From Lacibacter sediminis (lineage in GTDB: Bacteria > Bacteroidota > Bacteroidia > Chitinophagales > Chitinophagaceae): DNA of 64,000 nucleotides. The stretch lies in NCBI RefSeq assembly GCF_014168535.1, contig NZ_CP060007.1, positions 3,906,001 to 3,970,000 of the forward strand. The letters are read 5' to 3'. Both the position numbers and the translations under genes were made by a program. The number at the start of each line of letters is the position of its first letter. The first letter of the stretch is position 1. Of this stretch, positions 1 through 8,416 are shown in pieces. Below the pieces are notes generated by a model, which was not told the origin of the DNA, did no database searches, and saw only the letters and a list, made by a program, of their open reading frames with translations.

Positions 1-1024
1 CAGTTGGCAAACCTTCATCTTCTTTCACTGCTGTTTCACTTTCTGCAACAAGGTGTACCTCGTCCTGCAGCAATGCATTTCCTTTTTTCTCTTTGTATGC
101 TTTCACAATACCTGCATGCAACATAGCAGCAGGTTGTGTTTTTTGGATTGCTTTACCAAGATCATGCGTAAATGTTTTCAATGCATCACTTTCAATGGCA
201 ACGATCAAACCTGGGTTGGTACAAAACTGTCCTACCCCTAATGTAATGGAACCTGCATAAGCTGTTGCGATACCTGCTGGATCACTTGCTAATTTCTCCG
301 GTAATAAAAACACCGGATTCACACTGCCCATTTCTGCAAATACAGGAATCGGCTCTTTACGTTGGTTGGCCCAATCGAATAGTTGTTTACCACCGCCATA
401 CGAACCGGTGAACCCAACGGCTTTTGTAAGCGGATGTGTCACCAATGCTTTGCCTGTTTCAAAACTTGCGCCATACACATGAGTAAACACACCCAATGGT
501 AAATTATTAAATGCTGCTGCTTTAAAGATCGCATCGGCAACGATGTGCGATGTTTCCGGATGCGCAGGATGTGCTTTTACAATCACCGGACAACCGGCTG
601 CCAATGCACACGCTGTATCACCACCAGCTGTTGAATACGCAAAAGGAAAGTTGCTTGAACCAAATACGACAACAGGTCCCATTGGTATCAGCATTTTTCT
701 GATATCGGGTTTTGCTGGCACTTTGTCGGGTATTGCTGTATCAATACTTGCTTCGAGCCATTCGCCACGTTCGCATGCATCGGCATAACTGTTCAATTGA
801 AAAATAGTACGTCCACGTTCACCTCTTAATCTTGCTTCGGGCAAATGCGTTTCACGCATGGCTGTTTGAATCAATGTATCGCCGCAGTTTTCTAATTCAA
901 TAGCAATAGAACGTATAAAGGCTGCTCGTTCTTTCAAACTTTTTTTGCGATAGATATGAAAAGCTTTCCATGCTTCCTGCATGTAAGCATCAATTTCATG
1001 TAACGGCGTATCTGCTAAATTCAT
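1..1024 (-). CDS. 2,5-dioxovalerate (alpha-ketoglutarate semialdehyde) dehydrogenase, partial
   Basis: NAD(P)-dependent aldehyde dehydrogenase whose first 341 residues are visible; the gene runs off the left edge. The reading frame from the ATG at 1024 is open to base 1. The typical NADP-ALDH stretch GPVVVFGSSNFPFA is present, with the general-base Glu at residue 231 (EMGSVNP) and the catalytic Cys at residue 268 in GQFCTNPG, a form characteristic of the ketoglutarate semialdehyde dehydrogenase subgroup. It lies 17 bases after a DHDPS-family gene on the same strand, with an AraC regulator beyond. In Bacteroidota this set degrades 4-hydroxyproline, and this enzyme would perform the last step, making 2-oxoglutarate. 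The alternative is the same step in a pentose or uronate pathway. Confidence 0.85.
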   Translation of the reverse strand, partial: MNLADTPLHEIDAYMQEAWKAFHIYRKKSLKERAAFIRSIAIELENCGDTLIQTAMRETHLPEARLRGERGRTIFQLNSYADACERGEWLEASIDTAIPDKVPAKPDIRKMLIPMGPVVVFGSSNFPFAYSTAGGDTACALAAGCPVIVKAHPAHPETSHIVADAIFKAAAFNNLPLGVFTHVYGASFETGKALVTHPLTKAVGFTGSYGGGKQLFDWANQRKEPIPVFAEMGSVNPVFLLPEKLASDPAGIATAYAGSITLGVGQFCTNPGLIVAIESDALKTFTHDLGKAIQKTQPAAMLHAGIVKAYKEKKGNALLQDEVHLVAESETAVKEDEGLPT

Positions 1025-1041
1025 GTTTGTTGTTTGATGGA

Positions 1042-1938
1042 TTATAAAACCGGTCGTGCAGCAAGTCCATCGTTAATGATTTTTAAAATACGAGTTCGTT
1101 CGCTGCCCTGTAAAGTTAATCGAGGAGCACGAACATATTCACTCCCAATTCCGGCTTGTGTAGCCGCCAGTTTAATATATTGTACTAGCTTAGGATGAAT
1201 ATCCAGTTCCAGCAACGGCATGAACCAGCGATAGATGGCTGCAGCCTCTGCAATCTTACCTGCTTTTACCAGGTTATAAATCGTTACTGTTTCTTTGGGG
1301 AATCCACAAACCAAACCTGCAACCCATCCATCAGCACCCAAACACAATTCTTCCATTGCCAATGTATCTACACCGCAAAGAATTTTCAATCTTGTTCCAA
1401 AACGATTGATCAAACGAGTTACGTTGGTTACATCTCTTGTACTTTCTTTCACCGCAGTGATGTTGCTGCATTCGATCAGTTCTTCAAACATATCGAGTGT
1501 AACATCAATTTTATAATCAACCGGGTTGTTATAGATCATGATCGGCAGATCGGTTGACTTGGCAATGGTTTTAAAATATTCCACTGTTTCCCTGTCATCA
1601 CTTTTGTAACGCATCGGTGGTAACAGCATTAATCCTGCTGCCCCCCATGCTTTGGCATTAGCTGCCTGTTGCACGGCATCTTTGGTTGTGCTCTCTGCAA
1701 TATTCATGATCACCGGAATTCTTCCGTTGAGAAATTTGATCGCATGTTTGATCAGTAATTCTTTTTCTTCAGCAGTAATGGTGCTGGCTTCGCCGAGTGA
1801 ACCACCAATGATCACACCATGCACACCTGCATCAAGTTGCGCCTGCAGGTTTGTTTCAAACATTGCGAGATCAACTTCATCGTTAGCGGTAAACGGTGTA
1901 AGCAAAGCGGGGAATACTCCTTTCCATTCGAATGACAT
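1042..1938 (-). CDS. DHDPS-family aldolase/deaminase, probable 1-pyrroline-4-hydroxy-2-carboxylate deaminase
   Basis: A 298-residue (beta/alpha)8 class I aldolase of the DapA superfamily. The glycine-rich GGSLGEASTIT loop is at residues 45-55, the family Tyr at 136 (YNNP) and the Schiff-base Lys at 164 (AVKEST). I use the ATG at 1938 because the reading continues as MSFEWKG, the usual N-terminus; the frame is open ten codons further upstream without a better start. True DapA is less likely because the gene sits next to an ALDH of the 2,5-dioxovalerate type and an AraC regulator, the arrangement of hydroxyproline catabolism. There the protein converts pyrroline-hydroxy-carboxylate to 2,5-dioxovalerate and ammonia. 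Subfamily assignment is inferred from context. Confidence 0.8.
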   Translation of the reverse strand: MSFEWKGVFPALLTPFTANDEVDLAMFETNLQAQLDAGVHGVIIGGSLGEASTITAEEKELLIKHAIKFLNGRIPVIMNIAESTTKDAVQQAANAKAWGAAGLMLLPPMRYKSDDRETVEYFKTIAKSTDLPIMIYNNPVDYKIDVTLDMFEELIECSNITAVKESTRDVTNVTRLINRFGTRLKILCGVDTLAMEELCLGADGWVAGLVCGFPKETVTIYNLVKAGKIAEAAAIYRWFMPLLELDIHPKLVQYIKLAATQAGIGSEYVRAPRLTLQGSERTRILKIINDGLAARPVL

Positions 1939-2063
1939 AGTATAAAATTTTAAACGAAAGTAACCCATACGTGAAAGAAAAGAGAGGCGGTTCTTAACGG
2001 ATTCTTTACCGATATTAACCCGATATACCTGTATTTTTACAAAACAGGCTAATATTTGCTAAA

Positions 2064-2942
2064 ATGAAGATTGTACAGTTTACCATACCGGTGGCGGGTG
2101 ACAGTTCCATTGTGGTGCAGCACGAAGTGTTACCACATTTTTATGTACACCTTCACAGGCACCAGGAAATTCAGATTACTTATATAAAAGAAGGAACAGG
2201 TACGCTCATTGCTGGCAATTACATGCAGCCGTTCATGCCGGGTGATATTTATATCCTCGGCGCCAATCAACCACACCTCTTTAAAAGTGATCCCATATAC
2301 TTTGATAAACGCAAGAAGAAAAAGGTGGAAGCACTATCACTTTTCTTTAAGCCTGCACAACTCTATGAAACTGTACTCGCATTGCCCGAAACAAAACCGA
2401 CCCGCCGTTTCATCGAACAAACCAACTCCGGGTTAAAAATTGCTTCAGCATCAACAAAAAAGATTTTTGATGAGATGCAGCAGGTGCAACAGGCCAAACA
2501 AGCTTATCGTCTTTCATCTTTTATTCAATTGTTGCAAACGCTCAGTAACAGCAAAGGCAATCGTGTTCTTTCATCGGCATCAACTATTTACAGTATTTCC
2601 GATACAGAAGGTTTACGGATGAATGATGTGTACCGTTACACGATGGAACATTACACCGAACACATCAGCCTTGAACAGATCGCTGCAGTTGCACATTTAA
2701 CGGTACAGGCTTTTTGTCGCTACTTTAAAAAACATACCCGCAAAACATATATCAGTTTTCTCAACGAAATACGCATCAACGAAGCCTGCAAAAAAATGAC
2801 CGGAAATGCTGCTGTTGCTATTTCAGCAGTGGCGTATGAATGTGGTTTCAGCAGTGCCGTGAGTTTTAACCGGGTGTTTAAGCAGGTAACCGGCGTCTCT
2901 CCCTCCCGTTATTTGGCCGATTACCGTCAGCAGGTAAACTGA
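2064..2942 (+). CDS. AraC-family transcriptional regulator
   Basis: A 292-residue regulator transcribed away from the DHDPS-like gene, with 125 bases between the two starts. The N-terminal third is a cupin-like sensor domain (HLHRHQEIQITYI, then a GDIYILGANQPH turn). The last 100 residues form the double helix-turn-helix of AraC proteins: the first HTH around ISLEQIAAVAHLTVQAFCR and the second around AISAVAYECGFSSAVSFNRV, followed by the family ending TGVSPSRYL. Divergent orientation suggests it controls the hydroxyproline genes, with a ligand such as hydroxyproline bound by the cupin domain. That target is inferred from position only. Confidence 0.88.
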   Translation: MKIVQFTIPVAGDSSIVVQHEVLPHFYVHLHRHQEIQITYIKEGTGTLIAGNYMQPFMPGDIYILGANQPHLFKSDPIYFDKRKKKKVEALSLFFKPAQLYETVLALPETKPTRRFIEQTNSGLKIASASTKKIFDEMQQVQQAKQAYRLSSFIQLLQTLSNSKGNRVLSSASTIYSISDTEGLRMNDVYRYTMEHYTEHISLEQIAAVAHLTVQAFCRYFKKHTRKTYISFLNEIRINEACKKMTGNAAVAISAVAYECGFSSAVSFNRVFKQVTGVSPSRYLADYRQQVN

Positions 2943-2979
2943 CGGCCTTTCCGTATTTTCGCAGTAAGATTGTTTGCAC

Positions 2980-4260
2980 ATGGAAACCTACGGTAAAATT
3001 TTACTCATTGCCATGCCGGCTTTTTTATTGCTGGTACTTGCTGAAGCATATTATGGAGTTTGGAAAGGAAAACAAACTGTCCGCAACCTGGATATGATCT
3101 CCAGTCTCAGCAGCGGTATTACCAACGTTACAAAAGATGTGTTGGGATTAAGCATTGCCATCATCGGTTATGGCTGGCTGGTTGATAAATTAGCGATCGT
3201 ACATATTGAAAACAATATCCTTACTTACATCATCGCTTTTGTCGCACTTGATTTTGCCGGTTACTGGGTACATCGCTTAGACCATGAATATAATTTTTTC
3301 TGGAACGCCCACATCATTCATCACAGCAGTGAAGATTTTAATTTAGCCTGTGCACTGCGACAAAGCATTTCTGTTGTGTTCCGTCTCTTCACCATCTTTT
3401 TATTACCGGCTGCGTTGCTGGGTGTGCCAACCATGGTTATTGCGGTTGTTGCACCGCTGCATTTGTTTGCACAGTTCTGGTATCATACACAGCACATCAA
3501 TAAGATGGGATTTCTGGAGAAGATCATTGTTACTCCTTCGCATCATCGGGTACATCATGCCATCAATCCCGAATATTTGGATAAGAACTACGGACAGATC
3601 TTTATCATTTGGGATAAACTGTTTGGAACCTACCAGGAAGAGTTAGCGGATAAACCACCCGTGTATGGTATTACACGTCCGGTACAAACATGGAATCCTA
3701 TCAAAATAAATTTCATGCATTTAGGTTTACTCATCAAAGATGCATGGTTGACAAAAAGCTGGAACGATAAATTCCGCATCTGGATGATGCCTACGGGTTG
3801 GCGACCTGCGGATGTGGCGGAAAAATATCCCGTGCACAAGATCAATGATGTGTACAACATGCAGAAGTTTGATACGAAAGCTTCACCTTCATTGCATATG
3901 TGGAGTTGGGTACAGATCACGATGACATTATTATTTATCAGTTATCTCTTTGGAAATATTGCTTCCATCAACGCATTGAACGCATACTATATTTATGTCT
4001 ATGGTGTGTTCATCTTCCTGAGTGTGTATGCTTACACCGATCTGATGGATCGTAATAAGTATGCTATTGTGTGGGAAGTAATCAAGAACAGCTTAGGCAT
4101 CGCTATCATTTTACAAACCGGCGATTGGTTTGGTGCAGCTGCACTTAGTCCCGTTCTTAAATATATCATTGGCGCATATTTCATCCTCTCTACAATGTTT
4201 ACGCTTTGGTTTGTGATGAAGCATGCGAAGGAAGATGAGCGAGTTGCAATACTTGCGTAG
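2980..4260 (+). CDS. Sterol desaturase / fatty acid hydroxylase superfamily membrane protein
   Basis: A 426-residue integral membrane protein. Di-iron histidine motifs are in order: HRLDH near residue 104, HIIHH near 117 and HHRVHH near 192, each embedded between hydrophobic helices, as in C-5 sterol desaturase and alkylglycerol monooxygenase relatives. The C-terminal third adds about four more membrane segments, a layout seen in bacterial members of the alkylglycerol monooxygenase-like branch. The ATG at 2980 is preferred over the in-frame TTG two codons earlier. The substrate is unknown; a lipid hydroxylation or ether-lipid cleavage role is known for relatives. It follows araC by 37 bases but is probably functionally separate. 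Confidence 0.85.
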   Translation: METYGKILLIAMPAFLLLVLAEAYYGVWKGKQTVRNLDMISSLSSGITNVTKDVLGLSIAIIGYGWLVDKLAIVHIENNILTYIIAFVALDFAGYWVHRLDHEYNFFWNAHIIHHSSEDFNLACALRQSISVVFRLFTIFLLPAALLGVPTMVIAVVAPLHLFAQFWYHTQHINKMGFLEKIIVTPSHHRVHHAINPEYLDKNYGQIFIIWDKLFGTYQEELADKPPVYGITRPVQTWNPIKINFMHLGLLIKDAWLTKSWNDKFRIWMMPTGWRPADVAEKYPVHKINDVYNMQKFDTKASPSLHMWSWVQITMTLLFISYLFGNIASINALNAYYIYVYGVFIFLSVYAYTDLMDRNKYAIVWEVIKNSLGIAIILQTGDWFGAAALSPVLKYIIGAYFILSTMFTLWFVMKHAKEDERVAILA

Positions 4261-4349
4261 TTATTGTTGATACCGGCAGTTGTTTTTTATGGCATCGCCT
4301 GTTGCGTCGCAATCCTTTTATCGTTCGGTAATTCTATTAATCTTACCAT

Positions 4350-4725
4350 GCGTTCCTACGGAACGCAAATACCAATTTAAATCTCTCTACTACCCACCAA
4401 ATGTTCCTACGGAACATAAAACCTGAAATAACAACCAGCGTCTTCTTGTCCCGTAGGGACATCTCATGGGTAGCTAAAATATTTGGAGTGCTATCCGTTC
4501 CGTAGGAACGGTTGGTGCCTCAATATAATTTTTTAAATCCGTTGCAATCCTACCAAGCGTTCCAACGGAACGCAAATCCAAATTCATATCTCTCTACCCG
4601 GCAAATGTTCCTACGGAACATAAACTTTGGAATTACAATCATCTTCCTCTTGTCCCGTAGGGACATCTCATGGGTAGAAAACATGTGCGGAAAGGGTTTC
4701 CGTTCCGTTGGAACGGTTGGTGCTC
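4350..4725. repeat. Two tandem copies of a 207-bp unit carrying four short palindromes each
   Basis: Eight perfect stem-loops occur in a fixed order, repeated with a period of 207 bases. Unit 1: 4350-4366 (gcgttcc/ggaacgc), 4401-4417 (atgttcc/ggaacat), 4447-4461 (tgtccc/gggaca), 4495-4511 (ccgttcc/ggaacgg). Unit 2: 4557-4573, 4605-4621, 4651-4665 and 4700-4716, with the same stems. Loops are three bases (tac, gta, aac or gtt). Between the stems, words such as ctctctac and atctcatgggtag are also conserved, and the last stem of each unit is followed by gttggtgc. The array ends 65 bases before a Y1 transposase gene on the same strand. REP-like palindromes beside a REP-associated transposase are the closest known parallel. 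Confidence 0.9.
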
Positions 4726-4789
4726 CAATCGTACCATACCAGCTATTGCAATTTCAACAAGCAATATCTAAATTCACAAAAACACGAAC

Positions 4790-5251
4790 ATGGCAAACAC
4801 CTACACCCAAATCCATTTGCAATTTGTATTTGCTGTAAAATACCGCAAAGCACTCATTCTCCCCGATTGGGAAGAACGACTTTACCAATACATGACAGGC
4901 ATCATTCAACACAACGAACACAAGATGTTACAGATAAATGGCATGCCTGATCATATTCATCTGTTTATCGGTATGCGACCAACTCAATCTATTTCATCAC
5001 TTATTCAAAATGTAAAAACTGAAAGCAGCAAATGGATCAATGATAATAAATTTACCACTTCACACTTCTCATGGCAGGAAGGTTACGGTGCTTTCTCGTA
5101 TTCCAAAAGCCATGTGCCCGATGTGATCCGCTATATTCAAAACCAAGAGATACATCACCAAAAAGAAAGCTTCCTGGATGAATATTTAAAATTGCTGAAA
5201 GCATTTGAAATTGAATACGACGAAAAGTATATATTTAAAGAACTAGAATAA
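4790..5251 (+). CDS. Y1 (HUH) transposase of the IS200/IS605 or REP-associated type
   Basis: A 153-residue single-domain protein. The HUH metal-binding pair is in DHIHLFI (His55 and His57), and the probable catalytic Tyr115 sits in VIRYIQNQEIHHQ, where the QNQ-x-HH segment is typical of REP-associated transposases. Enzymes of this fold cut and rejoin single-stranded DNA at hairpins. No accessory tnpB follows. The eight palindromes immediately upstream are the obvious candidate substrate. The gene looks intact. Whether it is a mobile IS200-like element or a resident RAYT-type gene that maintains the palindromes cannot be decided from one copy. Confidence 0.88.
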   Translation: MANTYTQIHLQFVFAVKYRKALILPDWEERLYQYMTGIIQHNEHKMLQINGMPDHIHLFIGMRPTQSISSLIQNVKTESSKWINDNKFTTSHFSWQEGYGAFSYSKSHVPDVIRYIQNQEIHHQKESFLDEYLKLLKAFEIEYDEKYIFKELE

Positions 5252-5275
5252 CATGTAGTTATTTATTTTATTTCT

Positions 5276-5899
5276 ATGAACCTAACATTGACGGTAGTTA
5301 CTGTATTTCTTTTTATCATCATAGTTCGTTTACTATTTAGAAAAATCTGGGATTTACCGAAATACAAGGGTCGATTGATAACCGATGGCTCAGGGATCTC
5401 TGATTTTATGACAGAGGAAGAGTTTTGGAAAATCATTCCCAGAACAAGAGATCAATCGAATAGACATTATCCTTCACATTGTGCACTGTTGACTGAGACG
5501 CTTTCTAAATTAACAAGCGACGAAATCATCCGTTTCAATAGAACTTTTTTATTGATTATGGCCCAATCCTATGACTACAGATTATGGGAAGCAGCCTACT
5601 CATTAAACGGAGGTTGCTCAGATGATGCTTTTGAATATTTCCGTTCATGGCTGATCAGTCAAGGAAAAAATAAATTTTATTGGACATTAAAGTTCCCGAG
5701 GCTACTATTCCTGATTGGGGTAAAAGAAATAGTTGAACACTATGAAGGTATAGCCTACTGTGCCTATGAAGCATATCAGCGAAAAAACAATACTGATATT
5801 CCCGAAGTTACCGATATAGCATACAAAGACGGCGGTGTCATGTTTAAGGAAAGTGAATCCTTTTTTAAATACCCCGAGCTTGCATTACTGGCTTGGTAA
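5276..5899 (+). CDS. DUF4240 domain protein with N-terminal membrane anchor
   Basis: A 207-residue protein of unknown function. Residues 3-23 form one hydrophobic helix, and the rest matches the DUF4240 pattern: MTEEEFWKII near residue 44, then the central RLWEAAYSLNGGCSDDAF and the FRSWLISQGK motif. DUF4240 proteins are widespread in bacteria and sometimes occur beside toxin or WGR-domain genes, but no activity is established. It begins 24 bases after the Y1 transposase stop and reads in the same direction, so it may be cargo or simply downstream. The membrane anchor is unusual, since DUF4240 is normally the whole soluble protein. Confidence 0.75.
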   Translation: MNLTLTVVTVFLFIIIVRLLFRKIWDLPKYKGRLITDGSGISDFMTEEEFWKIIPRTRDQSNRHYPSHCALLTETLSKLTSDEIIRFNRTFLLIMAQSYDYRLWEAAYSLNGGCSDDAFEYFRSWLISQGKNKFYWTLKFPRLLFLIGVKEIVEHYEGIAYCAYEAYQRKNNTDIPEVTDIAYKDGGVMFKESESFFKYPELALLAW

Positions 5900-6007
5900 T
5901 TCTATCCACTCATCCTCTTTTTCCTCCTTTCATCGCTTATCACAAAAATTCTTCTCCGGCTCATGCAACAAAATCGATGAACTTTATACTTTCTAATATA
6001 AAAACCA

Positions 6008-6568
6008 TTGAACCTGTCAACGATCATCCCATCAGCAGACGTATTGGTGCAGCAATGCCTCAACGGAGAAGCTTCGGCATACAGGGCCCTGTATGACCGT
6101 TATTCAAAAGCGATGTACAATACAGCGCTGCGGATATTGAACCGGACCGATGATGCGGAAGATATTCTGCAGGAAGCATTCACCGATGCATTTCAGCAAC
6201 TGAAGTCGTTTGAAGGCAGATCAACATTTGGTGCATGGTTACGGCAGATCGTGGTGTACAAAAGCATTGCACATCTCAAAAAACAAAAGCTGCATTTTAA
6301 TGGGTTGGAAACTGATGCAGAAAACATTGCCGATGAAACAGTACTTGAAGAAGATGAAGTGTGGTACACAGTCGACAGCATTAAACAAGCCATGCAAAAA
6401 TTGCCGGATGGCTACCGAACTGTATTAACACTTCACCTCATTGAAGGATTTGAACAGGAAGAAGTAGCAGAGATGATGAAGGTGGCACATTCAACGGTTC
6501 GCACACAATACATGCGGGCAAAACAAAAATTATTACAGGTCTTAAAACAAGAAGTATATGAGCAGTAA
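6008..6568 (+). CDS. ECF-type RNA polymerase sigma factor
   Basis: A 186-residue sigma-70 factor of the ECF class. Region 2 spans about residues 12-85 (YDRYSKAMYNTALRIL, then DAEDILQEAFTDAF) and region 4 about 120-180 (LPDGYRTVLTLHLIEGFEQEEVAEM). The start appears to be a TTG at 6008, as there is no in-frame ATG close upstream of region 2. It overlaps the next gene by 11 bases, the arrangement expected for a sigma factor and its membrane anti-sigma factor. Downstream is a DUF4097-like exported protein, a grouping common in Bacteroidota with unknown stimulus. Confidence 0.9.
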   Translation: MNLSTIIPSADVLVQQCLNGEASAYRALYDRYSKAMYNTALRILNRTDDAEDILQEAFTDAFQQLKSFEGRSTFGAWLRQIVVYKSIAHLKKQKLHFNGLETDAENIADETVLEEDEVWYTVDSIKQAMQKLPDGYRTVLTLHLIEGFEQEEVAEMMKVAHSTVRTQYMRAKQKLLQVLKQEVYEQ

Positions 6569-7139
6569 CCTGGAAAAATTCGTGAACAGAAACCGAAGTG
6601 AGTTTGATACAGAGCATCCGAATGCTGATGTATGGAGTAAAATTGAAAAAACACTCCCGATCAAAAAAGAAGCAAAGGTTTTTTCACTGAAAGACATCTA
6701 TAAATTCTCAGCCGCAGCCGCTGTGGTTTGTATTGTGTTGACGTCGGTGTACTTCCTGTATGTCCGTCAGCAGAAAAATGAACTGGCAGCAGTAACTGAA
6801 ACAAAAACCAATGCTTCTGAATTGAATGGGATTGCTCCGGAATATGCAGCAGAAGCTAAACAGGTATTCAACGCCATTGAAACACGGCAGGAAGAATTAA
6901 AAGAAGCTACTGCTGATAACCCTGAATTGTACAACCAGTTCTTAGATGATCTGAAATTACTCGACAGTACGTATAACATGCTGCAAAAACAGGCAGCTCA
7001 CACGCCCAATAAAGATGTGATCATGAAAGCCATGCTTCAGAATCTGCAACTGCAGGCAGAACTGTTGTATCGCCAGTTGATGATCACCAACGACATCAAG
7101 AAACAAACAAAACAAAACAATGGATTGCCGAATGGTTAA
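6558..7139 (+). CDS. Putative membrane anti-sigma factor
   Basis: A 193-residue protein with a cytoplasmic N-terminal segment of about 50 residues (FVNRNRSEFDTEHPNADVW), one membrane helix at about residues 50-70, and a periplasmic, Gln/Glu-rich coiled-coil-like tail. It overlaps the sigma gene by 11 bases, so translation is likely coupled. Topology and position match single-pass anti-sigma factors of Bacteroidota, but I see no zinc-binding HxxxCxxC motif, so the mode of sigma binding cannot be stated. The function rests on context. Confidence 0.65.
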   Translation: MSSNLEKFVNRNRSEFDTEHPNADVWSKIEKTLPIKKEAKVFSLKDIYKFSAAAAVVCIVLTSVYFLYVRQQKNELAAVTETKTNASELNGIAPEYAAEAKQVFNAIETRQEELKEATADNPELYNQFLDDLKLLDSTYNMLQKQAAHTPNKDVIMKAMLQNLQLQAELLYRQLMITNDIKKQTKQNNGLPNG

Positions 7140-7177
7140 TGCCATTCAACTGATTCACTTTACATCATTAAAAAAGT

Positions 7178-8188
7178 ATGAACATGAACCTATCATTCAA
7201 AACCATTCTTGGTATGGCCCTGCTGTTTATTACAGTACAGGCAACAGCTCAGCAGAAAGAAGAAAAAACAGAGAAAAAACGTTACGAGCATTTCAAGGAA
7301 CGTACGATTTCAAAAACCTATTCTGCCTCCGGCAACACGTTGAATATTGATAACAGCTTCGGAAACGTAACTGTTACTACCTGGGACCGTAACGAAATTA
7401 AAGTAGACATTCATATCGAAGCAAGTTCAACCGAAAAGGAATTAGCTGACAAAATGTTTGAGAACATCGATGTTACTGAAAGCAAAGATGGCAATGAAAT
7501 AAAATTCAAAACCACCACCAACAAAAACAAGAATAGTAATTACAATTGTAAGAATTGTAAAAGCAGTATGAGTATCAACTATACTGTCCAGATACCTTCA
7601 AACAACACATTGAAAATTGAAAATTCATTTGGCGCTATCAAATTACCCGACTACAACGGCAGTGTTTCACTCAGCAGTAAGTTTGGCTCATTAACAGCAG
7701 GTAACCTGCCTAAAACAGAAAAGTTGGTTGTTGAGTTTGGGAAAGCAACTTTGAAAAATGTAAACAACGCAACTTCCACGTTTAAATTTTCAACCGTAAC
7801 TATTGAAAATCTCACCGGCAGCAACAAGATCAATATGGAATTTTGCAACAGCAGCCGCATCAATATTGACAATGATCTTACGTCACTTACCTTGAATGAA
7901 TCATACAGCACAGTCAACCTACGTCCTGCTGCAAACTTTTCTGCTACTTATACCATCAAAACAAGTTTTGGTTCGGTAGTGGACCGCACCAATGCCAATA
8001 TCAAACGTACTGATACACCTGATAAATATGGTCCTGATTCAAACCGCAGCTACGAAGGGAAATCAGGTTCCGGTTCTTCAAAAATAGAAGTAAAATCAAG
8101 CTTTGGCCGCATCATCATTGGTGAAGCAACAGAAGCAGAAATGAAGGAGAAAGAAAAAAATAAAACAAAAAATAAGCAAGTGATCTAA
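7178..8188 (+). CDS. Exported DUF4097-like beta-helical protein
   Basis: A 336-residue protein with a signal peptide ending near residue 24 (LLFITVQATAQQ). The mature part consists of repeating short strands with the phrases FGNVTVTTWDRNEIKVDI, ENSFGAIKLPDYNG and KFGSLTAGNL. This is the pattern of the DUF4097 (putative adhesin) fold, a right-handed beta-solenoid. A CKNCK pair lies near residue 127. The tail is Lys/Glu-rich. It is the third gene of the sigma/anti-sigma operon (38-base gap), so it is either a target or a periplasmic sensor component. The exact role is unknown. Confidence 0.75.
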   Translation: MNMNLSFKTILGMALLFITVQATAQQKEEKTEKKRYEHFKERTISKTYSASGNTLNIDNSFGNVTVTTWDRNEIKVDIHIEASSTEKELADKMFENIDVTESKDGNEIKFKTTTNKNKNSNYNCKNCKSSMSINYTVQIPSNNTLKIENSFGAIKLPDYNGSVSLSSKFGSLTAGNLPKTEKLVVEFGKATLKNVNNATSTFKFSTVTIENLTGSNKINMEFCNSSRINIDNDLTSLTLNESYSTVNLRPAANFSATYTIKTSFGSVVDRTNANIKRTDTPDKYGPDSNRSYEGKSGSGSSKIEVKSSFGRIIIGEATEAEMKEKEKNKTKNKQVI

Positions 8189-8214
8189 AACCTTTTTCTC
8201 ATGTTGATTATTAC

Positions 8215-8301
8215 TCCCTTTTGATTCTTCAAAGGGGACAAGTTTGGAAAAAAGCTAACCTTATCATCGCTCCCCTTTTGCTTGCGCAAAAGGGGATTTT
8301 T
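8215..8301 (+). terminator. Two consecutive hairpins, the second a rho-independent terminator
   Basis: The hairpin at 8215-8238 (tcccttttga/tcaaagggga, one G-T pair) is followed by a stronger one at 8271-8296 (tccccttttgc/gcaaaagggga, loop ttgc) and the run atttttag. They end the sigma/anti-sigma/DUF4097 operon. The two stems share the cccctttt core and are probably copies of one repeat. Confidence 0.75.
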
Positions 8302-8343
8302 AGTTGCATTAACCGCAAACTCAAATACAACTGCCGCAAACTA

Positions 8344-8357
8344 ACCGGTATACCGGT
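8344..8357. promoter_or_regulatory. Perfect 14-bp palindrome upstream of the serine hydrolase, possible operator
   Basis: The sequence accggtataccggt is an exact palindrome 60 bases before the start codon at 8417. It is too short and loop-free to be a terminator, and its two accggt half-sites fit a dimeric repressor or activator. A weak promoter-like tactttag lies 19 bases downstream. No local regulator is clearly paired with it. Confidence 0.4.
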
Positions 8358-8416
8358 AATTGATTTTTGGCCATCTACTTTAGCAGTACCAAAAAAATAA
8401 ACCAAAAATCAAAGAC

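Noticed and set aside
1042-1938. DHDPS-family gene as lysine-pathway dapA
   Set aside because: The neighbouring dioxovalerate dehydrogenase and AraC regulator point to catabolism instead.
4350-4725. Palindrome array as a CRISPR
   Set aside because: Four different stems alternate, spacers are conserved between units, and no cas gene is present.
4512-4838. 108-codon ORF across the palindrome array
   Set aside because: It is made of the repeat units themselves and runs into the transposase gene in another frame.
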